64,000 nt of DNA from Fidelibacterota bacterium (lineage in GTDB: Bacteria; Fidelibacterota; UBA8477; JABMPR01), in contig JABIFX010000084.1 in NCBI GenBank assembly GCA_018650445.1, forward strand, positions 17,774 through 81,773. Direction: 5' to 3'. The position numbers and the translations under genes are program-made. The notes below the pieces were generated by a model. That model saw only the letters and a list, made by a program, of their open reading frames with translations. It had not been told where the DNA came from and did not search any database. Shown one piece after another: positions 50,127-59,617 of this stretch (positions are counted from its first letter, which is position 1; every line of letters starts with the position of its first letter).

Positions 50127-52646
50127 ATGAAATTTTTCCGACCTCTCGTTCAAATCATATTAATGCTTTCCCTGTTTTCTGTGACACTTGCCAGACAAAA
50201 TGTACATGGATTTATTCGTGAAAATGAAACCGGTGAACCTCTACCCTATGCAAATATTATTCTCCCAGAATTAAATCGCGGTGCAACATCCAATGTGGAA
50301 GGCTATTTCGTAGTCAGTGATCTTCCCGTTGGGACCCACACACTTATTGTGTCCATTATTGGTTATTCCAAATATGAGCAGACCATTGAATTACCAGCAG
50401 ACATGAGTCTGCGACTAGATATCAGATTGGATCAGGCCATTATTGAGGGTCAGTCAATCGAAGTAAGCGCAGAGCGGGAAAAATTCAAGGAACTGGTCAG
50501 TACCAGCACGGTAACACTTGATCGTCGTGCCATTGAGGTTGCCCCATCATTCGTAGAAGCAGATGTCTTCCGTGCACTACAGTTGCTTCCTGGAGTACAA
50601 TCTCTTAATGACTTTTCTTCAGCTCTGTATGTCCGTGGTTCCACACCTGACCAAAACTTGATCATGCTTGATGGCATCACAGTCTATAATCCAATGCACC
50701 TCGGCGGCATCTTTTCAACCTTTAACACCGATGCCATCAAAGAGGCAGATTTCCATGCTGGAGGTTTCCCTGCTCAATACGGTGGACGCCTGGGTTCTAT
50801 CCTGAATATTGTGAATCGGGAAGGCAATACTGAAGAGTTGACGGGGAGCGCAAATATTTCTCTCATCTCAAGTAAAGCGTTGATTGAAGGTCCTTTACCT
50901 ACTTTTGGTTCTGATTTGCTGAAGGGATCATGGATGATTGCTGGTCGGCGTACGTACTTTGATGTCATTGCTAATGCTTTTTACAAGCAAGTCGTGTTTC
51001 CACGGCTTGACCCAGCTGACCAGAGAGGTTCACCTCAAAATGTTTTCCCTTATTATTTTTATGATTTCCAGGGCAAGGTAAATCTGGATGTGGGTAGCGA
51101 TCATCGGCTTACCTGGAGCTCATTTCATGGGGATGATGTTCTGAATTGGGATTACCAGGCTGATTATTCTTCAGATGATTGGAATGATGAGGGTTACGAA
51201 CAGGATGGCGACTACTATTATGAAGGAAGTGATAGCAGTGTGTTTGATTGGCGCTGGGGAAATTTTACCAACAGTCTGACCTGGCGTTGGATAATTTCGC
51301 CAAAATTGATCGCACGGACCTTTATCGCAAATAGTCGCTTTCGATTTGCTGTGGATTTTGACTATGCGGATGAGAGTTACTCCCGTAGCGAGTTTGACAC
51401 CTCCAGCTATCGATCTTCCTTTGGCTTTGATCTATTTGATCGCATCAATGACAACAGTCTTGAATCCAATTTAACCTGGCTGGCAAACGATGCTCACAAT
51501 GTGCTAGCAGGCTTCCAACATAAGGAGGTGCATTTCCAGTTGGGAATGATACTTGGTGCAGAGGAAACCTATAACGGGGTAAAAGAAACTTTTCGAGATA
51601 CCATTATGTGGATGGAATCCAAACCAGCAGAATCAGCCATCTACATTCAGGATCAATGGGAAATGAGTCCTCTCCTTTCCCTGCAATCGGGTTTACGTAT
51701 TGCCAGATACTCCTTGCATGACACCACTTATTTTGAACCGCGTCTTGGTCTCAAATATTTTCTTTCGGAAAAGGTTTCACTCAAGGGCTCTGTGGGTCGA
51801 TATCATCAATTTTTGACTGTGGCCAATCCCCCTGATGAGAACTTGAGGTTTCTGGATATCTGGTTTGGTATTCCTGAGGATCGTCCAGCTCCCCGATCTG
51901 ATCACTATATACTTGGGGTAGAATATTTGAGTGATTCTGATATTCTGGTTCGCACTGAAGCCTATTATAAATCGTTTGACAATCTGCTGACCCTCAAACC
52001 CACGGATCTCATTGCAATCAGCGATGAAGGTCAGTTGAGAATTGATCCCTTTAATGAATTCTGGAACACCGATGCCTATGCCCAGGGTTTAGAAATTCTG
52101 GTTAAAAAACTTTCTGGAAAAGTCCGTGGCTGGGCTGGCTATACCTATGCACAAACCAAGCGGAAGTACGGGGGTCAAAGTTGGTATTTCCCCAAATATG
52201 ACAGAACCCACACTCTCAATGTTGTTGCGGATTGGGCTCTTAATGAGACCCTTCACTTTAGTACTGCCATCACATATTCCAGTGGGAATCCATATACTGC
52301 AGTCATTGGTAGAACAGAGACATGGGAAGATGACTCATGGAATTTAGACAACTCATGGTTTAATAGAGAAAATTTTCTCTATGGCGAAAAACATGGGGTG
52401 CGCTATCCGGGATATTTCCGCTGGGATGTAAGTTTTAAAAAGCGGAAACCATTTTTAAAAGGACACCGTGAATGGTATTTCCAGATATTAAATGTGACAA
52501 ATCACTTAAATGTGTTTAGCTATCTCTATCGGAATCATGGGGACTTCAATTACAGAACATACGAGTACGAGAACAAAGGTGTGCAAAGATTTGGTATTCC
52601 CATGTTTCCATTTTTACCAACTTTTGGGGTGAAATTTGAATTCTAA
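50127..52646 (+). CDS. TonB-dependent receptor with CarboxypepD_reg-like domain
   Basis: VHGFIRENETGEPLPYANIILPELNRGATSNVEGYFVVSDLPVGTHTLIVS; ALQLLPGVQSLNDFSSALYVRGSTPDQNLIMLDGITVYNP; C-terminal VKFEF. Confidence 0.92.
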   Translation: MKFFRPLVQIILMLSLFSVTLARQNVHGFIRENETGEPLPYANIILPELNRGATSNVEGYFVVSDLPVGTHTLIVSIIGYSKYEQTIELPADMSLRLDIRLDQAIIEGQSIEVSAEREKFKELVSTSTVTLDRRAIEVAPSFVEADVFRALQLLPGVQSLNDFSSALYVRGSTPDQNLIMLDGITVYNPMHLGGIFSTFNTDAIKEADFHAGGFPAQYGGRLGSILNIVNREGNTEELTGSANISLISSKALIEGPLPTFGSDLLKGSWMIAGRRTYFDVIANAFYKQVVFPRLDPADQRGSPQNVFPYYFYDFQGKVNLDVGSDHRLTWSSFHGDDVLNWDYQADYSSDDWNDEGYEQDGDYYYEGSDSSVFDWRWGNFTNSLTWRWIISPKLIARTFIANSRFRFAVDFDYADESYSRSEFDTSSYRSSFGFDLFDRINDNSLESNLTWLANDAHNVLAGFQHKEVHFQLGMILGAEETYNGVKETFRDTIMWMESKPAESAIYIQDQWEMSPLLSLQSGLRIARYSLHDTTYFEPRLGLKYFLSEKVSLKGSVGRYHQFLTVANPPDENLRFLDIWFGIPEDRPAPRSDHYILGVEYLSDSDILVRTEAYYKSFDNLLTLKPTDLIAISDEGQLRIDPFNEFWNTDAYAQGLEILVKKLSGKVRGWAGYTYAQTKRKYGGQSWYFPKYDRTHTLNVVADWALNETLHFSTAITYSSGNPYTAVIGRTETWEDDSWNLDNSWFNRENFLYGEKHGVRYPGYFRWDVSFKKRKPFLKGHREWYFQILNVTNHLNVFSYLYRNHGDFNYRTYEYENKGVQRFGIPMFPFLPTFGVKFEF

Positions 52647-53781
52647 TATAATGAGCCCACCAATGACGGATATTGAACAAGCCAGTGCTGAAGGGGATCG
52701 TAGTATCAAAATGTCCTCTGATTATGCAAATCCCCAAACAGCTTTTACCTTCGACAGGCTCAGGCGACAGCCATCGAGGATTAATAAAAATCGTCGTCCT
52801 CTAGTAATTGTAATTTCTCTCCTTTTACTCCTTACGATTGTTTCATGTGGAAACTGGGGTTGGGAAGCCATTGACACAGACAATGAAGAAAAATTGAACA
52901 TCTTTGGGCTCATCAGTCTGGATGATTCCGTGTCCAGCTTTATTATTGTCCATAAAACCCTGGATACCGCTGGACCTGATGCAGAAATAGTAGGGTATGA
53001 TACCATCTATTACGATGCCTGGGAATGGTATAATGACGATACAGGGATGTTCGAGAGGGACACCTTCTGGTATGACCCTCCTTACATCACATCACTGAGT
53101 GAATCACTTTATATTGTGAGGGATGCAACTGTCACTGTTTCAGATGGATCGCAGACATATTCATTTATCAGGAGTCCACAAGATCGGAGTGGTCAGAATT
53201 ACTGGTATCGTGATATATTTAGTGATCCTGGCATATATCTGAATACAGATGGTAATTTTATACCCCTCCCGAATACAGAATACACTCTGACCATCACAAC
53301 TCCAGGAGGACATCATCTCAGTGGTTCCCTGACGACCCCTGCCATACCTAGAATTAGACGCAGCGATTTACCCGATACGCTTTCAATCAACAGTCTTTTT
53401 GATGTGACGTGGAACTACAATGGAGATTTTAATTCAACTATTACCACTGGATTCGCTTCACAAGATTGGGAACGTTATGTTTGCGGGATCAGCCAGTTTG
53501 GTTTGATGGAACCAGGAGATACAACCTGGACATCCTCGGTCGATTCATGGTGTCTTGAAGATAATCCTAACGAGGATGCTGTCGCCCCGATTGGCATTCG
53601 TCTACGCTATCTGGATGCTAATTACTATCGCTACTTCCTGGCTAGTGATTCCGAATTGGAAGCTATTTCCAATTTTCTCATCGGTGAAGGCAGTGTTGGC
53701 ACAGCCTATGGGGTTGAAGGTGGTTTTGGTGTATTTGGAGCTATGAGCGCTGATTGGATCAGTCGCTACGCCACACCTTAA
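52636..53781 (+). CDS. DUF4249-like lipoprotein partner of TonB receptor
   Basis: Overlaps receptor stop; hydrophobic LVIVISLLLLLTIVSCGNWGWE lipobox; YTLTITTPGGHHLSGSLTTPAIPRI. Start uncertain (52636, 52663 or 52711). Confidence 0.65.
   Translation: MNSNIMSPPMTDIEQASAEGDRSIKMSSDYANPQTAFTFDRLRRQPSRINKNRRPLVIVISLLLLLTIVSCGNWGWEAIDTDNEEKLNIFGLISLDDSVSSFIIVHKTLDTAGPDAEIVGYDTIYYDAWEWYNDDTGMFERDTFWYDPPYITSLSESLYIVRDATVTVSDGSQTYSFIRSPQDRSGQNYWYRDIFSDPGIYLNTDGNFIPLPNTEYTLTITTPGGHHLSGSLTTPAIPRIRRSDLPDTLSINSLFDVTWNYNGDFNSTITTGFASQDWERYVCGISQFGLMEPGDTTWTSSVDSWCLEDNPNEDAVAPIGIRLRYLDANYYRYFLASDSELEAISNFLIGEGSVGTAYGVEGGFGVFGAMSADWISRYATP
52748..52770 (+). repeat. REP-like motif embedded in lipoprotein N-terminus
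   Basis: CCTTCGACAGGCTCAGGCGACAG resembles the widespread CTTCGACAGGCTCAGG-type dispersed repeat; a degenerate relative CTCTTCGATAAACTCAGGGGC occurs at 59630-59650. Confidence 0.4.
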
Positions 53782-53945
53782 ACTACTTCAAATCAGGCTA
53801 AATCGATCACAACCCGTTCCTCACGATCATTCCAGTTTATATTGGGCACCAGGGGTCATTAAGCCTGAAATTCTTGTAGAATCACCTGTTATACCATCTG
53901 ATTGATGAACCAGAGGCGTTATTTTTTTCCAAATTATAGATAAAG

Positions 53946-53975
53946 CACGAGCTCCAGTGAAAACTGGAGCTCGTG
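53946..53975. terminator. 13-bp perfect hairpin between convergent genes, probable terminator
   Basis: CACGAGCTCCAGT-GAAA-ACTGGAGCTCGTG; weak flanking T-runs. Confidence 0.6.
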
Positions 53976-54016
53976 TACAGGGAGGAAATCCTCTAGCAAG
54001 GATAACGCTTATTGAC

Positions 54017-54496
54017 TTATGGCCTATTCCCTCTTCCTGGACGGTTCCCACGGCGGCCACCGCCCATATCACTATTTCTACCACGAGGTCCTCCGGGTCC
54101 ACGTCGTCCTTCACGGGGACCAAATTCATGCTGATCAAAAATCAATTGCTGATCTGGTGACAGCAGAGATCTGATCTGGGTTCGATGCGCACCCATTAGC
54201 GCTTCAACAGCTGTCCGGTTGGCTTCAATAGCCGCTTCAAGTTCGGCAATTCTATCAGCATCAGGATTTTCGCTATTATTGAGCAGTCTCAGCTCTTGCT
54301 CCATTGAACGCGTGGTTTGACGAATTTCCTGCATGGCAGGCTGCATACTCTCACGGAGGGCTGTGATCTGCTGCATCTGTTCAGTTGTTAAATTTAAGCT
54401 TTCATCCCAGGTCATTTGAGAGCCACCACCGCGGCGTCCCTGACCCATTACAATCGTCATAGAGAGTAAAATGAGAATAAATAATTTTCGCTTCAT
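54017..54496 (-). CDS. Spy/ZraP/CpxP (LTxxQ)-like periplasmic protein
   Basis: Signal peptide; LNLTTEQMQQITALRESMQPAMQEIRQTTRSMEQELRLL...LLSPDQQLIFDQ; Arg/Gly-rich tail GRRGPGGPRGRNSDMGGGRRGNRPGRGNRP. Confidence 0.78.
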   Translation of the reverse strand: MKRKLFILILLSMTIVMGQGRRGGGSQMTWDESLNLTTEQMQQITALRESMQPAMQEIRQTTRSMEQELRLLNNSENPDADRIAELEAAIEANRTAVEALMGAHRTQIRSLLSPDQQLIFDQHEFGPREGRRGPGGPRGRNSDMGGGRRGNRPGRGNRP

Positions 54497-54508
54497 GCTA
54501 CTGCTCCT

Positions 54509-55762
54509 TTAATTATTAATATTTAGAGTAATTCCATAGTTCATACTCTTATAGTCATACAGGGGATCATTGGAAATATTCTGAGTCCACCCTGTATTCA
54601 CCAGTACGTCAATATCTGAAAACCAGTCACTTTTATTCTGACCCAAATCCAGATTCCAACTCACTTGAATTTTTTGCTTTTTATCTGATCGATCAAAACC
54701 AAGATCCTTATATGCATCATTCTCAATGACATAGCTCAAACCCTCAAAGTCAAACTCATATACAGGAACATCCTTGTATTTTTTTTCGTCAAAAACATAA
54801 ATCAACTTTAATTTCTGTCTGGCACCCATTCGATATAATAAGCGCAGTGATACAGAAGGACCCTCACTCCTGAACCTGTCAATAAATGGGTTGTTTAATC
54901 CATCCTGTAAGGCCAGGGCGCTGGCATCTTCATTGATGAGGGTTTGATAGTCCAGCCAGAGTGTCGCACCGAGTTTGGGGCCAAGAGCCTGGCTGAGTCT
55001 AAGCTCGGTTTCAAAAAGATAATTATCAGGAATAGAGTCAACTTCGATTGAACGGGTAAACCGGCCTGGAAGTTGATCATCTATTACGATCTGTGGCCAA
55101 AAGTTTTGATAGGCCAGGGAGGTCCTGAGATTTACTGAGGTCTTTGTATTAAAAGACTGGTTATAGGTAAGATATATCTCATGATCTGTGTTTGAGGCTT
55201 CGGTAACCTCCTCAAAGCGATTAAAATTCAAATCATAACCACCAATAAACAGCTGGGAAGCTTTGAGGTAGTATTTCCATTTCAAATACATGCCAAAACC
55301 ACTGCTGTTGTAATAACTATAGCTATCATGGAAGCGGTTAAAATAAGCGAATAGACCTGCAAAGATCTGGTTATCCTTGATATCTAGATAGCGTAGTTGA
55401 AGACCAAGCTCTGCATCAGAATTGGAGTATTCAGCATAGGGATATATCTGTGAGTGCGAGATATCAATATATGCCCTGGAATTGTCGGAAAGAATTGAGC
55501 TGAGAGAGAATGCAGTTGAGCTATAGGAAGCATTGGGAACCAATTTACTACCCAATAGATAGTCAGCAGCCCCAAATGAATTATCAAAAGTGTAGGTAAA
55601 TTCACCAGCGGTTACTGGAAAGCTAAGCAAAGATAAGCAGATGATTACAATTGCTATGATTGCTCTGAAATTGATACGCTCTGATTTGCTTATGAACATG
55701 GTTTGATTTGAGTCTTTCATAGAAGTTGGGGGAGGAAATCTTCCTCCCCCATTATCACACAA
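54509..55762 (-). CDS. Predicted outer membrane beta-barrel protein
   Basis: Signal peptide (IIAIVIICLSLLSFPVTAGEFTYTFDNSFGAADYLLG); repeated amphipathic beta-strand pattern (LGLQLRYLDIKDNQIFAGLFAYFNRF). True start probably after the first ~16 aa. Confidence 0.65.
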   Translation of the reverse strand: MCDNGGGRFPPPTSMKDSNQTMFISKSERINFRAIIAIVIICLSLLSFPVTAGEFTYTFDNSFGAADYLLGSKLVPNASYSSTAFSLSSILSDNSRAYIDISHSQIYPYAEYSNSDAELGLQLRYLDIKDNQIFAGLFAYFNRFHDSYSYYNSSGFGMYLKWKYYLKASQLFIGGYDLNFNRFEEVTEASNTDHEIYLTYNQSFNTKTSVNLRTSLAYQNFWPQIVIDDQLPGRFTRSIEVDSIPDNYLFETELRLSQALGPKLGATLWLDYQTLINEDASALALQDGLNNPFIDRFRSEGPSVSLRLLYRMGARQKLKLIYVFDEKKYKDVPVYEFDFEGLSYVIENDAYKDLGFDRSDKKQKIQVSWNLDLGQNKSDWFSDIDVLVNTGWTQNISNDPLYDYKSMNYGITLNINN

Positions 55763-56263
55763 TTAGTTCGCGCTATTCAGTTTAACTATGGATTTGCGAT
55801 GAGGAACTGGGTCTGGGAGACAATCACCTGATCCAGGTCCATTACCACCTCTACCTCCACGACCACCTCTGCCTCCACGGCCATCTTCTGGTCTCACGTA
55901 ATCTTCATCAGCATAATTCGGGATACCATCGCCATCATCATCGGGTGCATTATCATTGTAGCCATCACCGTCTTCATCGATGAAATCACCATGTCCAGGA
56001 CCGCCTCTGCCTCCAAGGCCATCTTCTGGTCTCACGTAATCTTCATCAGCATAGTTTGGGATACCATCGCCATCATCATCGGGTGCATTATCATTGTAGC
56101 CATCACCGTCTTCATCGATGAAATCACCAGAGCCATTGCCACCGCCACCGAAACCACCATGACCATTTCCCCACTGACCACCCTGTGCATAAACTGGGCT
56201 GGCAATTGCGAATAAGCTAATTGCTACTGCCATCATCATCACCGTTAAGAGTTGCTTTTTCAT
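55763..56263 (-). CDS. Secreted Asp/Gly-rich Ca-binding-like repeat protein (thrombospondin type 3-like)
   Basis: Signal peptide; two copies of GDFIDEDGDGYNDNAPDDDGDGIPNYADEDYVRPEDG, then GRGGRGGRGGRGGNG. Confidence 0.8.
   Translation of the reverse strand: MKKQLLTVMMMAVAISLFAIASPVYAQGGQWGNGHGGFGGGGNGSGDFIDEDGDGYNDNAPDDDGDGIPNYADEDYVRPEDGLGGRGGPGHGDFIDEDGDGYNDNAPDDDGDGIPNYADEDYVRPEDGRGGRGGRGGRGGNGPGSGDCLPDPVPHRKSIVKLNSAN
55866..56131. repeat. Tandem duplication with 138-bp period (46 codons)
   Basis: ggccatcttctggtctcacgtaatcttcatcagcata[attc/gttt]gggataccatcgcc... repeated at 55879 and 56017 with very few differences. Confidence 0.9.
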
Positions 56264-56314
56264 ATCGTTTCTCCTTTGTTATTGTTTCTGTTTCAAAAAA
56301 GCTGCCCTCTATAG

Positions 56315-56330
56315 TCCAATCTCTGTGCCA
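56315..56330 (-). promoter_or_regulatory. Candidate sigma54 (-24/-12) promoter
   Basis: Minus strand TGGCAC-AGAGA-TTGGA vs consensus TGGCAC-N5-TTGCW; about 50 nt upstream of the 56263 start codon. Confidence 0.6.
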
Positions 56331-56419
56331 GTTATTACGCCTCGCTCAATAATGTTACATATATTATTGTAATTCATATACTTATCGATATATATATTGA
56401 TTAATTGATTGTGAACAGG

Positions 56420-56456
56420 CTCGACAAAACACGTCGAATTCGACAAAATTGTCGAG
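56420..56456. promoter_or_regulatory. Paired palindromes, candidate activator (UAS) sites
   Basis: CTCGACAAAACACGTCGAATTCGACAAAATTGTCGAG: site 1 TCGAC-N7-GTCGA (56421-56437), site 2 TCGACAA-AA-TTGTCGA (56440-56455). Confidence 0.6.
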
Positions 56457-56467
56457 AATATTGATGA

Positions 56468-57799
56468 TTATTTCAGGTGGTATTTTTGAAGCTTGTAGCG
56501 GAGAACTCGCTCGCTGATGCCCAGCCGTCGGGCACATTCACTCTGGTTGCCTCCTGCTTCATGCAGGGTATTTTTTATCAGATCTACTTCCAGACCACCA
56601 ACAGAATCTTTCAGTTTCCCTGAAGCGATATTCTCTCCAGCCTTATCCTGCAGGTTGAGTCCTTCAACTAAAATCTCAGGTCCCTGACATAGCAGGACGG
56701 CGCGTTCAAGGATATTTCCCAGTTCGCGGACATTCCCGGGGAAATGATATGTCTCCAGCGCTGCAAGCGCTTTACTCGAAAGAATCATTTCAGATCGACC
56801 TTCCCTGACAGCAAATTTATCAAGAAAATATTCTGACAAAACCTTGATATCATCAGGTCTGCTTCTCAGGGGTGGTATCTCAAGATTTATCACATTTAAA
56901 CGATAATAGAGATCTTCCCTAAACTCTCCCAACTCAATGGCGTGGAGCAAATCCACATTGGTAGCAGCTATCACCCGGACATCTGATTTGAAGACTTTGT
57001 TCTCCCCAATCCTTTGAAACTCACCACTCTGTAGAAAGCGCAATAGATTGGTTTGCATCTCAAGTGGAAGATCACCAATCTCATCCAGAAATAGGGTTCC
57101 TGTATGGGCTTCCTCAAAGCGACCCATTCTGGTCGCGGTTGCACCTGTGAAAGCGCCTTTCTCATGACCAAACAGTTCACTCTCAATCAAATGGCTGGGA
57201 AGAGCTGCGCAGTTCACTGCTACCATGGGCTGTTTACCCCGAGGGGAATGCTGATGTATATACTCGGCAAGAACTTCCTTGCCTACGCCAGTTTCTCCCG
57301 TGATGAGGACAGTGACCTGGCTGTCAGCCACACGCTTCGCCTGTTGGAGTAAACCTAACATGACTGGATCTCTGGCCAGAAAACCCATCTCTTCTGAACC
57401 TTGTTCCCGGGAAATATTTTGTGGATTTTGTGAGGTATGAATGTGATCCTCGATGCCCTTGAGCAGAATTTCAAGCTGATCCAGATTAACGGGTTTGGTT
57501 AAGAAATCCCAGGCACCTGATTTCATGGCATCTACGGCAATATCCACAGTGCCGAAAGCAGTGATCAAAACCAGAATCACATTAGGATGACGTGATTTTA
57601 CTTCTTTTAAAAGATCAACACCTGTCATATAGGGCATTTTGTAATCAGACAAAACAATGTCAACTGGATGCTTATGCAAATGGGCCAGTGCAGTTTGAGC
57701 AGACTCAGCTGTGCCAACATCATATCCAATTTTCTTTAGAAATCCAGCCAGAGACTCACGCTGGATTTGCTCATCATCGACGATTAGTATTCTGGTCAT
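56468..57799 (-). CDS. Sigma54-dependent NtrC-family response regulator
   Basis: Receiver ([26 protein letters not shown]), [49 protein letters not shown]-terminal Fis HTH ([23 protein letters not shown]). Confidence 0.95.
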   Translation of the reverse strand: MTRILIVDDEQIQRESLAGFLKKIGYDVGTAESAQTALAHLHKHPVDIVLSDYKMPYMTGVDLLKEVKSRHPNVILVLITAFGTVDIAVDAMKSGAWDFLTKPVNLDQLEILLKGIEDHIHTSQNPQNISREQGSEEMGFLARDPVMLGLLQQAKRVADSQVTVLITGETGVGKEVLAEYIHQHSPRGKQPMVAVNCAALPSHLIESELFGHEKGAFTGATATRMGRFEEAHTGTLFLDEIGDLPLEMQTNLLRFLQSGEFQRIGENKVFKSDVRVIAATNVDLLHAIELGEFREDLYYRLNVINLEIPPLRSRPDDIKVLSEYFLDKFAVREGRSEMILSSKALAALETYHFPGNVRELGNILERAVLLCQGPEILVEGLNLQDKAGENIASGKLKDSVGGLEVDLIKNTLHEAGGNQSECARRLGISERVLRYKLQKYHLK

Positions 57800-59508
57800 T
57801 GTTTCACCGGTAATTCAATTTCGAAGGTTGTCCCTTCATCAAGTTGACTTGTCACTTCAATCGTTCCGTGGTGGTCTGCGATTATTTTATGCGTCAATGC
57901 CAGTCCCACACCTGTACCCATGTCCTTGGTTGTATAATACAAATCAAAAATACGACTGAGCTGATCCTCAGCAATTCCAGTTCCTGTATCAATGATCTTT
58001 ATAATTATCATTTCACCTTTTTTCTGACCTTCCAGATTTATACTCGCTCCGGAATCACAGGCATCCAAAGCGTTTCGAACCAGGTTAGATATTGCCTGTC
58101 TCAAATATCCTGCGTCTGCATCAAATTCAAGCGAATTGGCCTGCACTGACAGCGATATCTGTTGGTTTATGGCTTCCGATTTATACAAATCCTGGATGCT
58201 GTTTAAAAAACTCATCAGATCGAGAGTTGAGAAATTGAGGGGGGTCGGTCTGGTGTATTCCAGAAAATCCTGGAGAGATTCATTTATTCGTGATATTTCT
58301 GAGACCATGGTGCCAGTGAGCGATTCATATTCCTGCTGATCTTCACCAGTTGAGAATTCGCGCTTCAACCGTTGGGCAACAATTCCTATAGCATTGAGCG
58401 GATTGCGTATTTCATGGGCGACACCAGCAGCGAGTTCACCCACAGCCGCCTGCTTTTCTCGAAGTCGATTCAATTTCTCCAATCTATAGACTTCTGCTTC
58501 TATGCGCTTCTTCTCCTCCTCGAGTAAAGCTGCATTTCGTCGAACCAACAGAAATATAAGTAGCACAAATGCCAGCATCGTAAAGAGTGTAGTACGAATA
58601 AGAATTTGATAGACGATTTGTCCTTTTAGACTCAATAATGTATCCGCTTTTAGCCCAATGCGAACTTCTCCCAAGCTTGAGTTAAAAAATACAGGACGAA
58701 CCACTTCCAGCAAACTGCTGTCTCCTTTGGAAACTTTAAAGAGGATATCAGCAAGGGGTTCACGGGTCCAGGTATCGTCAACCATTTCACTAGACTTTGA
58801 GACATAGTATGGTTCACGGTTATCCAGGGCAAGCTGCAGATATTGCAAGCCATTGACATGCAGAAGGTCTTCCAGAGCAGATTCCATGGCTGTGAGATAT
58901 TTAAAATTTTGCTCAGCCTCCATTGACAACTGACAGGCGATTACACCACCCCTGTCTCTGGGAATAGCTACCATAAATTGATCTTCAATACTGTCCTGAG
59001 GGGTGTAAGGGTACTCCGCCTGATCAACCCCGATAATGATTAGTTCAGATTTCATGAATAAAATCGGCTGTAACTGATTCTGGATCCAGGTATTGTCTTG
59101 CTCTAATTCAGCCCCAGTATTTTTTGAAGCTACTCTGGAGTCGGCATCCTTATTCCCTTTACGATCATAGGTGGTGATATCCATGATGGTTTCATCATTC
59201 ACCCATTCGTCCAGATCACTTCCTGTTAATTCCTGTTCTTTATCTATTTGGTTCAAGATACTGAGCATATCTATGGCTCTATCGATATAGGATTGTTTTA
59301 ACTCCTCGGTGAGATAGGCCTGACCACTACCACTCTGGGCAATAACAGCGGCGGTCATGGCTGCCTGATCCTGAATGAGCTGCAGAACGTCACGATATCT
59401 GGATTTATACTCGAGATAACTTGATAAAATGAGTAAGGTGAGAACAACAATATACAACCCGATGTACCAAGGATTCAATTTTAAGATGTTTTTAACAGCT
59501 CTCAGCAA
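57796..59508 (-). CDS. Membrane sensor histidine kinase (NtrB/ZraS-like)
   Basis: Two TM segments flanking a periplasmic domain; AVGELAAGVAHEIRNPLNAIG H-box; NLVRNALDAC; DTGTGIAEDQLSRIFDLYYTTKDMGTGVGLALTHKI. ATGA overlap with regulator. Confidence 0.94.
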   Translation of the reverse strand: MLRAVKNILKLNPWYIGLYIVVLTLLILSSYLEYKSRYRDVLQLIQDQAAMTAAVIAQSGSGQAYLTEELKQSYIDRAIDMLSILNQIDKEQELTGSDLDEWVNDETIMDITTYDRKGNKDADSRVASKNTGAELEQDNTWIQNQLQPILFMKSELIIIGVDQAEYPYTPQDSIEDQFMVAIPRDRGGVIACQLSMEAEQNFKYLTAMESALEDLLHVNGLQYLQLALDNREPYYVSKSSEMVDDTWTREPLADILFKVSKGDSSLLEVVRPVFFNSSLGEVRIGLKADTLLSLKGQIVYQILIRTTLFTMLAFVLLIFLLVRRNAALLEEEKKRIEAEVYRLEKLNRLREKQAAVGELAAGVAHEIRNPLNAIGIVAQRLKREFSTGEDQQEYESLTGTMVSEISRINESLQDFLEYTRPTPLNFSTLDLMSFLNSIQDLYKSEAINQQISLSVQANSLEFDADAGYLRQAISNLVRNALDACDSGASINLEGQKKGEMIIIKIIDTGTGIAEDQLSRIFDLYYTTKDMGTGVGLALTHKIIADHHGTIEVTSQLDEGTTFEIELPVKQ

Positions 59509-59617
59509 GTCATTCCCCTAACAATTCATTTTAACTGGATTGAAAAATAAATAGAGTTGGAAGAAGACCTAAATAAATCTGAAAATATGAATCTGGTTTA
59601 TAATGGTGATGTAACAA

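Noticed and set aside
53827-54138. 103-aa minus-strand ORF overlapping the Spy-like gene
   Set aside because: Out-of-frame overlap with the Spy-like CDS and the 53946 hairpin; no signal peptide or motif.
55866-56131. Possible CRISPR-like repeat
   Set aside because: Two-copy, 138-bp in-frame coding duplication, not short direct repeats with unique spacers.
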